Positions 6,902 to 12,777 of a stretch of DNA of 12,777 nt are shown here, piece after piece. The position numbers and the translations under genes are program-made. This DNA is from Candidatus Chloroheliales bacterium (GTDB taxonomy: Bacteria > Chloroflexota > Chloroflexia > QHBQ01), in assembly GCA_003243865.1 (NCBI GenBank), contig QHBQ01000367.1:1-12777 (forward strand), given 5' to 3'. Numbering within the stretch: the stretch's first letter is position 1; each line of letters starts with the position of its first letter. The notes beneath the pieces were generated by a model. That model did no database searches. It worked only from the letters and a program-made list of their open reading frames with translations, and was not told the origin of the DNA.

Positions 6902-6930
6902 TTGCTGGCGGGCAGCAGCAGGTGTATAAT
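6902..6930 (+). promoter_or_regulatory. Promoter of the HEAT-repeat gene
   Basis: TTGCTG (6902-6907), a 17-bp spacer and a perfect TATAAT (6925-6930) give a start near 6937. AGGAG (6952-6956) lies 5 nt before the ATG at 6962. The half-consensus -35 fits activation through the adjoining direct repeats. Confidence 0.65.
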
Positions 6931-6961
6931 GTAGTAGAGTGAACATCAGATAGGAGTAATC

Positions 6962-8926
6962 ATGCCGGAGAACAGTGCCAACCAAATTGCTGAACCGGAG
7001 CGCAACCCTGAGGCTGCGGCCCGCTTCCTCATTGAGGGCCGTAGCCAGGCCAAGCGCGAAGATGTTATGCGCCGTTACCTGCACGATCCCCAGTGGCAGG
7101 AAGCGATCATCCTTGCCCTGCGACTGCTGGATAAGGATGGCGGTGAATTGCTGACGCGACTCTGTCTTGACCATGCCCGTGTTCCCTCCAGGTTCGAGGA
7201 TTTGTTCCACCGCGATTTGCTGTTTGCGCTAAAGGCTTTTTCTGCAGGCGTGATCTTGTCACCTAAAGCGATAGCAATGCTAGTCGAACAGTTTGTCCCT
7301 GCTTTCTTTGAAGTTACTGCGAACCGCCAGTTGGCTGACTACAAACTGGTTGGTAAGCCTATGTTTGAGAGCCTGGTGAGCATTACTGATGGCAGCTTCC
7401 GCCGCTCATTCATCAGCGAAGTTCTGAGTTACCTCAGCCATCCCGACGAGATGCTACGTCATCGGGCAGTTATTGCTTTGGAGACCGTAAAGGCTACTGA
7501 CCGGCATACCCTCCAGAGGCTTATTGACTTGATGCAGCACGACGCTAGCGGGCTGGTGCGCGGCGATACGGCGATGGCTTTGGTACGGATGGGTGTATCT
7601 GATGAGCGATTTATCCAACTTCTACGAGCAAGGCTGCAGGAAGACGAAGATGGCTGGGTGCGTGGGCGCCTTGTTTGGGCATTGAGTGAAGTTAGTGCCA
7701 CTGATCCAGCTACTGTAGAAAGCCTAACCGACACGCTGCGCAATGACGAAGATAAGATAGTTCGGGGTTATGCTGCGGGAGTTCTGGTCGAGGAGGGACA
7801 GGACGAAGCGGCCATAGTAGCTGAGTTGCTCGAAAATGTACGGCGCGGTAAAGATCACTGGGCAGCAGTAGGCTGGCTGCGCAATATGGCTGAGGCTAAT
7901 AACCCTACCGTGGTCAGCGTGCTGCTAAACGTCTTGCAGCACGATACAGCTACAATTGTTCGCTGGCAGGCGGCTCGTTCGCTAGCATCGTTTGCTGAAA
8001 CAAATCCGACCGTGCTGCCGGTCATCTTTGATGTTCTCAGATACGATGACGACTTGGATACATTCGAGGCGATAAACGAAGGCGGATTGGCAAGCTTGCT
8101 CATTGGTAACGAAGAAGCGATTGCTATCTTGCTAGATAGGCTAAGGAGCGAAAGTGATAAGGAGGACGATTCTATGCGGGCGGCAATAGTGGAGCTGCTG
8201 GCCCGTGTAGGTGTTGGGAAGCCAGTAGTGGTTGAGACTCTGTTGTCCACCTTGCAGCATGATAGTGGCTGGTCTGCCCGCCTTGAGGCAATCCGTGCAT
8301 TGGGTCGGCTAGGCGCTGGCGATGCCAGGGTATTGACTGCGCTGTTGCACGAGCTACTTAGTGAGCAACAGCAAGGCAATGTGTTGGATGATGTGATATA
8401 TGCTCTTGCTAAGGTGGGGTACGGTGTCGCGGCCGTTGTTGATGCGGTACTTGACGTGCTGGCGCAAGCCCTTGCTGCACTTCCGACTTTGGCAGAAGGC
8501 GAAACTAGGGCATGGATGATCGAGCATGTGCATGAGAGGAACAATCAGCTACGCCGCGCCTGCGTCTATGCTCTGGGTGAGGCCGAAGTTGCCAGCCCGC
8601 CCGCTCTTGCGGCGCTGAAGCAGCGACTTAATGAAGACCCAGATGTCGGGATTCGGGTAAAGGCGGCTGAAGCCTTGAATAAGTTGGGCATCAAGGATGA
8701 ATACGTAGTTGCATCGCTGATGGAAATCATAAGGGCTGAAAGATCAGAGATATATTGCAGTGATGCTGTAAGATTGCTTAGTCAGATAGCTCCTGAACGA
8801 GAGGACGTTCAGCAAATCCTGTATGAGACTGCTATATCGGTGAGTACCAACCCGCTCCACAACACCGCCTTCCTTCGCTTGTATAAGGCTGTGGTTGAGG
8901 ATATTGAGATTGACTGGCCTAATTAG
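6962..8926 (+). CDS. HEAT-repeat protein resembling the sensor half of NACHT/STAND proteins
   Basis: The 654-residue product is an alpha-alpha superhelix with no signal peptide or membrane segment. From about residue 140 on there are repeated HEAT units of about 30 residues, such as RHRAVIALETV, VRGDTAMALVRMG, VRGRLVWALSEV, VRWQAARSLASF, ARLEAIRALGRLG and IRVKAAEALNKLG, often followed by ALL/LQHD-type helices. The N-terminal 120 residues (MRRYLHDPQWQEAIILALRLL and an RDLLFALKAF helix) resemble the segment that directly follows the ATPase in NACHT-HEAT STAND proteins, but no P-loop or NTPase is present here or upstream. The base composition is lower in GC than the flanking genes, which suggests acquisition. 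Function is unknown: a scaffold or sensor that binds a protein partner is inference. The HEAT assignment is firm, the STAND relationship moderate. Confidence 0.85.
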   Translation: MPENSANQIAEPERNPEAAARFLIEGRSQAKREDVMRRYLHDPQWQEAIILALRLLDKDGGELLTRLCLDHARVPSRFEDLFHRDLLFALKAFSAGVILSPKAIAMLVEQFVPAFFEVTANRQLADYKLVGKPMFESLVSITDGSFRRSFISEVLSYLSHPDEMLRHRAVIALETVKATDRHTLQRLIDLMQHDASGLVRGDTAMALVRMGVSDERFIQLLRARLQEDEDGWVRGRLVWALSEVSATDPATVESLTDTLRNDEDKIVRGYAAGVLVEEGQDEAAIVAELLENVRRGKDHWAAVGWLRNMAEANNPTVVSVLLNVLQHDTATIVRWQAARSLASFAETNPTVLPVIFDVLRYDDDLDTFEAINEGGLASLLIGNEEAIAILLDRLRSESDKEDDSMRAAIVELLARVGVGKPVVVETLLSTLQHDSGWSARLEAIRALGRLGAGDARVLTALLHELLSEQQQGNVLDDVIYALAKVGYGVAAVVDAVLDVLAQALAALPTLAEGETRAWMIEHVHERNNQLRRACVYALGEAEVASPPALAALKQRLNEDPDVGIRVKAAEALNKLGIKDEYVVASLMEIIRAERSEIYCSDAVRLLSQIAPEREDVQQILYETAISVSTNPLHNTAFLRLYKAVVEDIEIDWPN

Positions 8927-8937
8927 CACACCTGTTC

Positions 8938-8967
8938 TTGACATCCTACCCTTCCACCGCATATACT
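8938..8967 (+). promoter_or_regulatory. Consensus promoter giving a leaderless rusA-like mRNA
   Basis: A perfect TTGACA (8938-8943) is followed by an 18-bp spacer and TATACT (8962-8967). Six bases later comes the A of ATG at 8974, exactly where transcription should begin. There is no ribosome binding site upstream of that ATG. The TTG that would lengthen the frame is the first half of the -35 box, so it is not a start. Confidence 0.75.
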
Positions 8968-8973
8968 AACCCC

Positions 8974-10098
8974 ATGAGCGACGAAACCACCGGCAACGGG
9001 CTGTTCCTCCACAGCGTCGGGCCAATGCCCACCGGCATCAACCACCACTGGAAGCCACGCGTGCGACGGCGGGCCGATGGCCGCAAGTACATCCAGATTG
9101 ACCTCAGCGACGAGGGCATCGCCTATCGCAGCCAGATTCAGGAGGCGACCCGCGCCTATCTGCAAGCACATCGCGCCACCCAGGCGCGGCTCGATTACGC
9201 CTACTGCAACGGTGACGGCCTTGGCGTGGTTGCCGTCCTCTACTTCCCCGATAACCGCTCCGACCTCGACGGGCCACTCAAGCTCGCACTCGACGCGCTG
9301 GTGGAGGGTCTCGACCTCGACGACGATCAGATTGGCTTGGTGGCCGCCTTCCGCGCCATTGACGCTGCCGACCCCCGCCTCGAACTCTGGGTCGGCACCC
9401 TCGAGGACGCTGCCCGCCTCACCATCCACCGACTTCAGGAAATTGTAGATTGTAGATTGCAGATTGCAGATCGGAAGAAGCAAGGGGGCAGCAGCCAGGG
9501 CGAACAACGGTTCGCCCCTACGGATAGCATCAAACTCGGCAATTCATCACTCCTCACTCCTCACTCCTCACTCAGCGTAGCCCTTCCCGACCCACCCAGC
9601 TTCAACAAGGCGTGGCAGTGGCGCATCGAGCGCGGCGAAAGCGGTCGCGCCCGCCCGGTTGCCTACCTGTCGGCGGCGTATACCCGTTACAAGGCGGCGG
9701 CGAAGCAGCAGGTCCTACATATCCTCCAAGACAAGAGAGAGAATAGTGGCAAGCTGGCGAAATCGCTGGCGGCAGCCTGTCGCGGCAAGCAGCGGGTCGG
9801 CCTCGGCATTGCCCTCACCCTCAGCCGCCGCCAGGGCGACACCGACAACTACATCAAACCGACGATTGACGCGATTATCGAGGCGCTCAACGCCGCCGCA
9901 CCCACCGACCCCGCCTACGCGCCGCTCAAGTCGCTCAACGACCGCTACATTACGATGCTGGTCGCGCTCAAGAGCCGCACCCCCACCGATACCCCCACCG
10001 CTTGCATTACCCTTGCACCGCTGCCGCTCGCTGCCGAAGCGGCCATCGCGGCGATTAAGGGCGCGCTAAACATAGACATAGGTAGCCCCAAAGTTTAA
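8974..10098 (+). CDS. Tandem RusA-like Holliday-junction resolvase domains in one polypeptide
   Basis: RusA is a homodimeric, metal-dependent endonuclease that resolves Holliday junctions. This 374-residue product contains two RusA-like domains. Domain 1 (about residues 8-155) has RSDLDGPLK with D97, D99 and K103, and DDDQI around D117-D118. Domain 2 (about 205-370) starts with LPDPPSFNKAWQW and has GDTDNYIK with D289, D291 and K295, then LNDRYI with D323. The aspartate and lysine set known from E. coli RusA (D70, D72, K76, D91) is therefore intact in both, although domain 1 has Gly where the DxDN asparagine is usual. The linker (about 156-204) is encoded by two heptamer tandem repeats and a hairpin repeat normally found between genes. 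The ATG at 8974 is set by the promoter position. The fusion could act as an intramolecular dimer; that is inference. Confidence 0.82.
   Translation: MSDETTGNGLFLHSVGPMPTGINHHWKPRVRRRADGRKYIQIDLSDEGIAYRSQIQEATRAYLQAHRATQARLDYAYCNGDGLGVVAVLYFPDNRSDLDGPLKLALDALVEGLDLDDDQIGLVAAFRAIDAADPRLELWVGTLEDAARLTIHRLQEIVDCRLQIADRKKQGGSSQGEQRFAPTDSIKLGNSSLLTPHSSLSVALPDPPSFNKAWQWRIERGESGRARPVAYLSAAYTRYKAAAKQQVLHILQDKRENSGKLAKSLAAACRGKQRVGLGIALTLSRRQGDTDNYIKPTIDAIIEALNAAAPTDPAYAPLKSLNDRYITMLVALKSRTPTDTPTACITLAPLPLAAEAAIAAIKGALNIDIGSPKV
9442..9469 (+). repeat. Heptamer tandem repeat ATTGTAG/ATTGCAG, 4 units, within coding sequence
   Basis: Four head-to-tail 7-bp units (9442-9448, 9449-9455, 9456-9462, 9463-9469) read ATTGTAG twice and then ATTGCAG twice. 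Heptamer arrays like this are typical of intergenic DNA, yet this one lies inside the linker of the RusA-like gene, where it is read as IVDCRLQIA. Confidence 0.85.
9498..9523 (+). repeat. Hairpin repeat GGGCGAAC/GTTCGCCC-CTACGG inside coding sequence
   Basis: An 8-bp perfect stem (9498-9505 with 9510-9517) has a 4-nt loop and is followed by CTACGG. The same build, with a different stem pair and loop, occurs between genes at 10995-11020, so this is a repeat family member now translated as part of the RusA-like linker. Confidence 0.85.
9547..9574 (+). repeat. Heptamer tandem repeat TCACTCC, 4 units, within coding sequence
   Basis: Three perfect TCACTCC units (9547, 9554, 9561) and a fourth ending in A (9568-9574) lie in tandem just before the second RusA-like domain. 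They are read as the Ser/Leu-rich SLLTPHSSLS. Confidence 0.85.
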
Positions 10099-10108
10099 GA
10101 GAGCAAAA

Positions 10109-10139
10109 AGCTCCCAGCTAGGGTTGAGGGAGAATCTCG
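10109..10139 (+). repeat. Degenerate core of the extragenic repeat
   Basis: AGCTCCCAGCTAGGG followed by TTGAGGGAGAATCTCG is a decayed version of the core at 10153-10184, sharing the G-rich tail and even the TCTCG flank. It lies 10 bp after the stop of the RusA-like gene. The gap 10099-10407 holds four such copies and no credible gene. Confidence 0.65.
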
Positions 10140-10152
10140 CCCTAGCAACCAA

Positions 10153-10184
10153 CTAAGCCCCCAGCGGGGGTTTGGGGGAGAAAT
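10153..10184 (+). repeat. Core of the extragenic repeat (CTAAG-CCCCC-AGC-GGGGG)
   Basis: This 32-bp copy matches the core of copy A with one extra T, and ends in GGGGGAGAAAT. It is inverted relative to copy B (10251-10342), so the two could pair as a long hairpin with a loop of about 66 nt. Confidence 0.8.
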
Positions 10185-10250
10185 CTCGAAGCGCCAATCA
10201 TGCTCATCTGGGCGCTCTATGGTGCATGGCTGGGGTGGCATTGTGGCTGG

Positions 10251-10342
10251 GCAGCATTTCTCCCCCAACCCCCGCTGGGGGCTTAGATTAACGGCGCTTC
10301 AGCCCACTAGCTTGTTGGCTGCAACGTTCGGGATGACTCATG
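10251..10342 (+). repeat. Composite extragenic repeat element, copy B (92 bp)
   Basis: The first 39 bases are identical to copy A (2336-2407, reverse strand) and the right end GTTCGGGATGACTCATG differs from it at two positions. The spacer is 36 bp against 16 bp in copy A and unrelated in sequence. Conserved ends around a free middle suggest that the ends are the functional part. Confidence 0.8.
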
Positions 10343-10376
10343 CTTAGTAGGTCAAACTTTGGGATGACTCATGCTT
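10330..10376 (+). repeat. Direct repeat of the element's right end (GGGATGACTCATGCTT x2)
   Basis: A perfect 16-bp repeat occurs at 10330-10345 and 10361-10376, 31 bp apart. The first belongs to the right end of copy B, so the second may be the end of an eroded or nested copy. Confidence 0.8.
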
Positions 10377-10407
10377 TTTGCACTTTGCCCACCAAACCTC
10401 TGTCTAC

Positions 10408-10959
10408 TCATGCCTCATGGTTGAGCAAGTCCATTCCACAGGTGGCGAGAAACTGGCAGCTACGGCAGCGGGCGGGCTGATTGTGGTTGGGTGGCACTTC
10501 GTCGTTGCTGGCTTCGTCCTCGCGCATCGCTTCCAGCGTTTGGATCACCCACTCGCGCTCGTACTTACCGTAGGGCAGGCGAAACTGGCGCTCAGGGTAG
10601 CGCAGGATGCCGTAGGGTGGGCTGACGCCGTACTCCTCCTCGACCAGCAGGCAGTAGGCGTATAGCTGCATCGCGTGGCTGTCGCGCGGCTGGGTTACGT
10701 GGCGGCTGGTCTTGACCTCGACCGGGATGATGTAGCCACTCTGATCCACCAGATAATCCGGCCTGCCCGCTAGCCCGTAGCGTTTGGAGAACAGCGCCCG
10801 CTCCGGCCTCGCGCCCTCTTCACCTGCTGGTAGGGTGTCCTGCTCGATGACCTCACCGGCGGGCATCCCGCTATCCACCCGACGGCGGCGCGAGTCCAGG
10901 CTGATCAGCGCTGCCGCTGCGAGCACGATGATGAGCAGGATTGTCAGCCAGACTAGCAT
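10408..10959 (-). CDS. Membrane-anchored Cas4/RecB-like PD-(D/E)XK nuclease
   Basis: The 183-residue product begins with a hydrophobic segment (residues 1-21) and a basic SRRRR stop-transfer patch, then a nuclease domain of the Cas4/RecB type. Visible motifs are GRPDYLV (D68), PVEVKTS (E81 and K83), H95, and QLYAY (the QxxxY motif, Q98-Y102). A C-terminal cysteine group C165-x2-C168-x5-C174 resembles the iron-sulfur ligands of Cas4. The fourth, N-terminal Cas4 cysteine is missing: the matching place reads FSKRYGLAG. The ATG at 10959 is preferred over a GTG two codons earlier because AAGG lies 8 nt before it. No CRISPR array or cas1/cas2 is near. Nuclease fold is well supported. The substrate and whether a cluster forms are unknown. 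Confidence 0.8.
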   Translation of the reverse strand: MLVWLTILLIIVLAAAALISLDSRRRRVDSGMPAGEVIEQDTLPAGEEGARPERALFSKRYGLAGRPDYLVDQSGYIIPVEVKTSRHVTQPRDSHAMQLYAYCLLVEEEYGVSPPYGILRYPERQFRLPYGKYEREWVIQTLEAMREDEASNDEVPPNHNQPARCRSCQFLATCGMDLLNHEA

Positions 10960-10994
10960 AACCACTGCCTTTTTCGTGACTAAGGATGCGGCAA

Positions 10995-11020
10995 GGGCGC
11001 ACTGATGTGCGCCCCTACGG
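10995..11020 (+). repeat. Hairpin repeat GGGCGCAC/GTGCGCCC-CTACGG
   Basis: An 8-bp perfect stem (10995-11002 with 11007-11014) with a TGAT loop is followed by CTACGG, the same build as the copy inside the RusA-like gene. It lies between the ABC gene and the Cas4-like gene. Confidence 0.8.
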
Positions 11021-11026
11021 TTATGA

Positions 11027-11063
11027 CCCCCTCCCCCATCTCGGGGGAGGGTTGGGGTGGGGG
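11027..11063 (+). repeat. C/G-rich palindromic repeat behind the ABC exporter gene
   Basis: A 9-bp stem (CCCTCCCCC 11029-11037 with 11043-11051) and 5-nt loop is followed by GGTTGGGGTGGGGG. It stands 20 bp after the ABC stop codon. It may slow or end minus-strand transcription, but it has no T-tract on that strand. Confidence 0.7.
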
Positions 11064-11070
11064 CTATAGG

Positions 11071-12777
11071 TTAGCTGACCCCGGCGGCCACTTCCGGTTC
11101 GATACCGAGTTCCTGGGCCAGCAGTTCGCGGCGATACATCGCGGTGTAGCGGCCCCCGAGCGCGACTAGCTCCATGTGCGAACCGCGCTCCACGATGCGC
11201 CCATCTTCGAGCAGGATGATCTGGTCGGCGTTCTGCACTGTGGCGATGCGTTGGGCGATGATGATGCTGGTGCGCTGCTTCATCACCTCGCGCAGCCCGG
11301 CCAGGATCTCCGAGGCGGTGCCAGTGTCCACGCTGGAGAGCGAATCGTCGAGGATGAGGATGGCCGGGTCGCGGACGATGGCGCGAGCGATGGCGGTGCG
11401 CTGCTTCTGCCCTCCGCTGAGGGTCACGCCGCGCTCACCGATCATGGTGTCAATGCCCTGGGGGAACTGCTCCAAATCCTTGCTCAAGCGTGCCACTTCC
11501 ACCGCCTGCCCGATGCGCTTGCGTTCATCGTCGCTGACCTCGCGAAGGGCGCGCAGCGGGTCGTTGTCCAGGTTCACGCTCAGGTTGAAGAGCGGCAGGC
11601 GATTGGCGCGGCTGCTGTTGCGCGCCAGGAAGGTGCTGTTGCGGGCGCTGACGATTACCCGCTGCTGGCTGCTGTGTTCATCGAGCAGGCCGAAAGCTAC
11701 GTTATCGCGGATTGGCACCGAGAAGAGGAAGTTGTCCTGCGGCACGTAGCCGATCGCCTGGCGCAGTTCGTCCAGCGGGATGGTGCTGATCTCGCGGTCA
11801 TCTACGTATATCGTGCCTTCCTGCGGGTCGTAGACGCGGGTGATGAGGTTGACCAGGCTGCTCTTGCCGCTGCCAGTCGCGCCCACCACCGCCAGGCTGC
11901 TACCGGCTGGCACCCTGAAGCTGACGTGTTCCAGCGCAGGCAGGTCGTCGTAGGTTAGGGTGACATCCTTGAACTCGATCTCGCCACGAATCAGCTGCGT
12001 TGCTGGCTTCAGCTTCGCGGGGTCGTCGTAGATGTGCGGTTGGCGGCGCATTACCTCGTCGAGCCGGCCCAGGCTGGCAAGGCCCTGCTGGATAAGGGAT
12101 AGAGTCCAGCCCATTGCGATCATCGGCCAGCCCAGTTGCGCGAGGTAGAGGTTGAACTGCACGAACTGGCCGAGGCTGATCTGGTGCGTAACCACATCGC
12201 CGCCGCCCACCACTAGCACGATCGCGGTGGTAACGCCCAGCAGCATCCCCAGCAGCGGCCACAGCAGCCCGGAGAGCAGCACGTAGACGAGATTGAGCTT
12301 GATGTACTGGGCGTTGGCGGCGGCGAAGCGCTTGATCTCCGCATCCTCTTGCCCATAAGCCTTGATTACCCGAATGCTGTTCAGGTTCTCCTGGCTGCGG
12401 GTACTGAGTTCGCCGAACTGGGCCTGCACCTGCTCATACTGCCGTCGCATCCGCCCGTTGAGCAGGTAGAACACCAGCGTCACCAGCGGCATCAGCACCA
12501 GCACAATCAGCGCCAGCTTGAGGTTGATACCGAACATGAACGCCAGCGTCACCAGGAAGGTGGCGGGGGTGCTGATTATCCCGTTCACCCCCGGCCCCAG
12601 CATCATCCGTACTTGGTTGAGGTCGTTGGTTGCCCGCGCCATCAGGTCGCCGGTGTGCAGGTTCTTGTAGAAGGCGGCGTCGAGGGTTTGCAGGTGGGCG
12701 AAGAAGTCGCCGCGCAGCTCATACTCGATGCGCCGCGACACCAGCGAGACCATATAGCGCTGGATGAACACCGCCAC
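11071..12777 (-). CDS. Type I ABC exporter subunit (fused permease and ATPase), 5' partial
   Basis: This is the C-terminal 568 residues of a half-size multidrug or lipid-type ABC exporter; the first part of the membrane domain lies beyond the window. Membrane helices fall around residues 64-105 and 160-225. The ATPase shows Walker A GATGSGKS (299-306), Q347, signature LSGGQ (453-457), Walker B LILDD (474-478) and an IIAQR switch loop (Q509). The catalytic Glu is Asp (D478) and the switch His is Gln, the pattern of the degenerate subunit in heterodimeric exporters such as TM287/288 and YheI/YheH. A canonical partner gene is therefore expected upstream, outside the window. An insertion of about 46 residues (369-414, nt 11536-11673) sits in the ATPase helical region after the Q-loop. 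The substrate cannot be inferred. Confidence 0.93.
   Translation of the reverse strand: MAVFIQRYMVSLVSRRIEYELRGDFFAHLQTLDAAFYKNLHTGDLMARATNDLNQVRMMLGPGVNGIISTPATFLVTLAFMFGINLKLALIVLVLMPLVTLVFYLLNGRMRRQYEQVQAQFGELSTRSQENLNSIRVIKAYGQEDAEIKRFAAANAQYIKLNLVYVLLSGLLWPLLGMLLGVTTAIVLVVGGGDVVTHQISLGQFVQFNLYLAQLGWPMIAMGWTLSLIQQGLASLGRLDEVMRRQPHIYDDPAKLKPATQLIRGEIEFKDVTLTYDDLPALEHVSFRVPAGSSLAVVGATGSGKSSLVNLITRVYDPQEGTIYVDDREISTIPLDELRQAIGYVPQDNFLFSVPIRDNVAFGLLDEHSSQQRVIVSARNSTFLARNSSRANRLPLFNLSVNLDNDPLRALREVSDDERKRIGQAVEVARLSKDLEQFPQGIDTMIGERGVTLSGGQKQRTAIARAIVRDPAILILDDSLSSVDTGTASEILAGLREVMKQRTSIIIAQRIATVQNADQIILLEDGRIVERGSHMELVALGGRYTAMYRRELLAQELGIEPEVAAGVS

Noticed and set aside
8938..8940. TTG as start codon of the RusA-like gene
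   Set aside because: It is the first half of a perfect TTGACA -35 box matched to a -10 at 8962-8967. The ATG at 8974 fits the predicted transcript.
9442..9574. CRISPR-like array in the RusA-like gene or the 10109-10376 gap
   Set aside because: Units are 7-bp tandem arrays or isolated palindromes. There are no 25-40 bp repeats with equal-length unique spacers and no cas1/cas2.
6962..10965. A single defense operon of HEAT protein, RusA-like protein and Cas4-like nuclease
   Set aside because: The HEAT and RusA-like genes have separate promoters, the nuclease is on the other strand, and the 309-bp gap is repeat-filled. Proximity alone does not support one system.
11176..11958. 260-codon plus-strand frame opposite the ABC ATPase
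   Set aside because: It lies antisense to Walker A, signature and Walker B motifs and has no recognisable protein features.

Overview
The window is a GC-rich bacterial chromosome segment. Dense intergenic palindromic repeats, heptamer tandem repeats and the style of the proteins (a membrane-anchored Cas4-like nuclease, HEAT proteins, a type I ABC exporter half) suggest a filamentous Chloroflexota relative. That assignment is an inference; no taxonomic marker such as rRNA is present.

Layout. (1) 2-2209 (+): the 3' part of a tandem malic enzyme. It holds the C-terminal half of one malic enzyme unit with eroded substrate-site residues, a linker of about 97 residues, and a complete canonical unit. 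A 43-residue single-pass membrane peptide overlaps its end. (2) 2336-2407: a composite extragenic repeat. (3) 2429-3559 (+): a winged-helix protein of the AlkZ/YcaQ DNA glycosylase family with a Q-x-Q motif, convergent with surE. (4) 3570-4983 (-): antitoxin, RelE/ParE-type toxin and surE, with 1-nt and 16-nt overlaps, behind one good promoter. (5) 5046-6497 (-): cysS, then tRNA-Leu(UAA) at 6645-6725 with its own promoter and a strong intrinsic terminator. (6) 6962-8926 (+): a HEAT-repeat protein, visibly less GC-rich than its surroundings, behind a promoter carrying three direct repeats at 11-bp period. (7) 8974-10098 (+): two RusA-like resolvase domains in one frame, joined by a linker made of extragenic repeat DNA, with a consensus promoter that predicts a leaderless mRNA. 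(8) 10099-10407: a repeat-rich gap. (9) 10408-10959 (-): a membrane-anchored Cas4/RecB-like nuclease. (10) 11071-12777 (-): a type I ABC exporter subunit with a degenerate ATP site, cut by the window edge.

How the genes relate. Most are independent housekeeping or accessory units: carbon metabolism (malic enzyme), translation (cysS and tRNA-Leu), nucleotide salvage (surE) and transport. DNA transactions are over-represented: a putative crosslink-repair glycosylase, tandem Holliday-junction resolvase domains and a Cas4-like nuclease. No CRISPR array, cas1/cas2, transposase or phage structural gene is visible. The clearest oddities are the two duplicated-domain proteins (malic enzyme and RusA), the repeat-built coding linker in the second, the 11-bp-period operator of the HEAT gene, and a composite repeat element with conserved ends at two distant sites.
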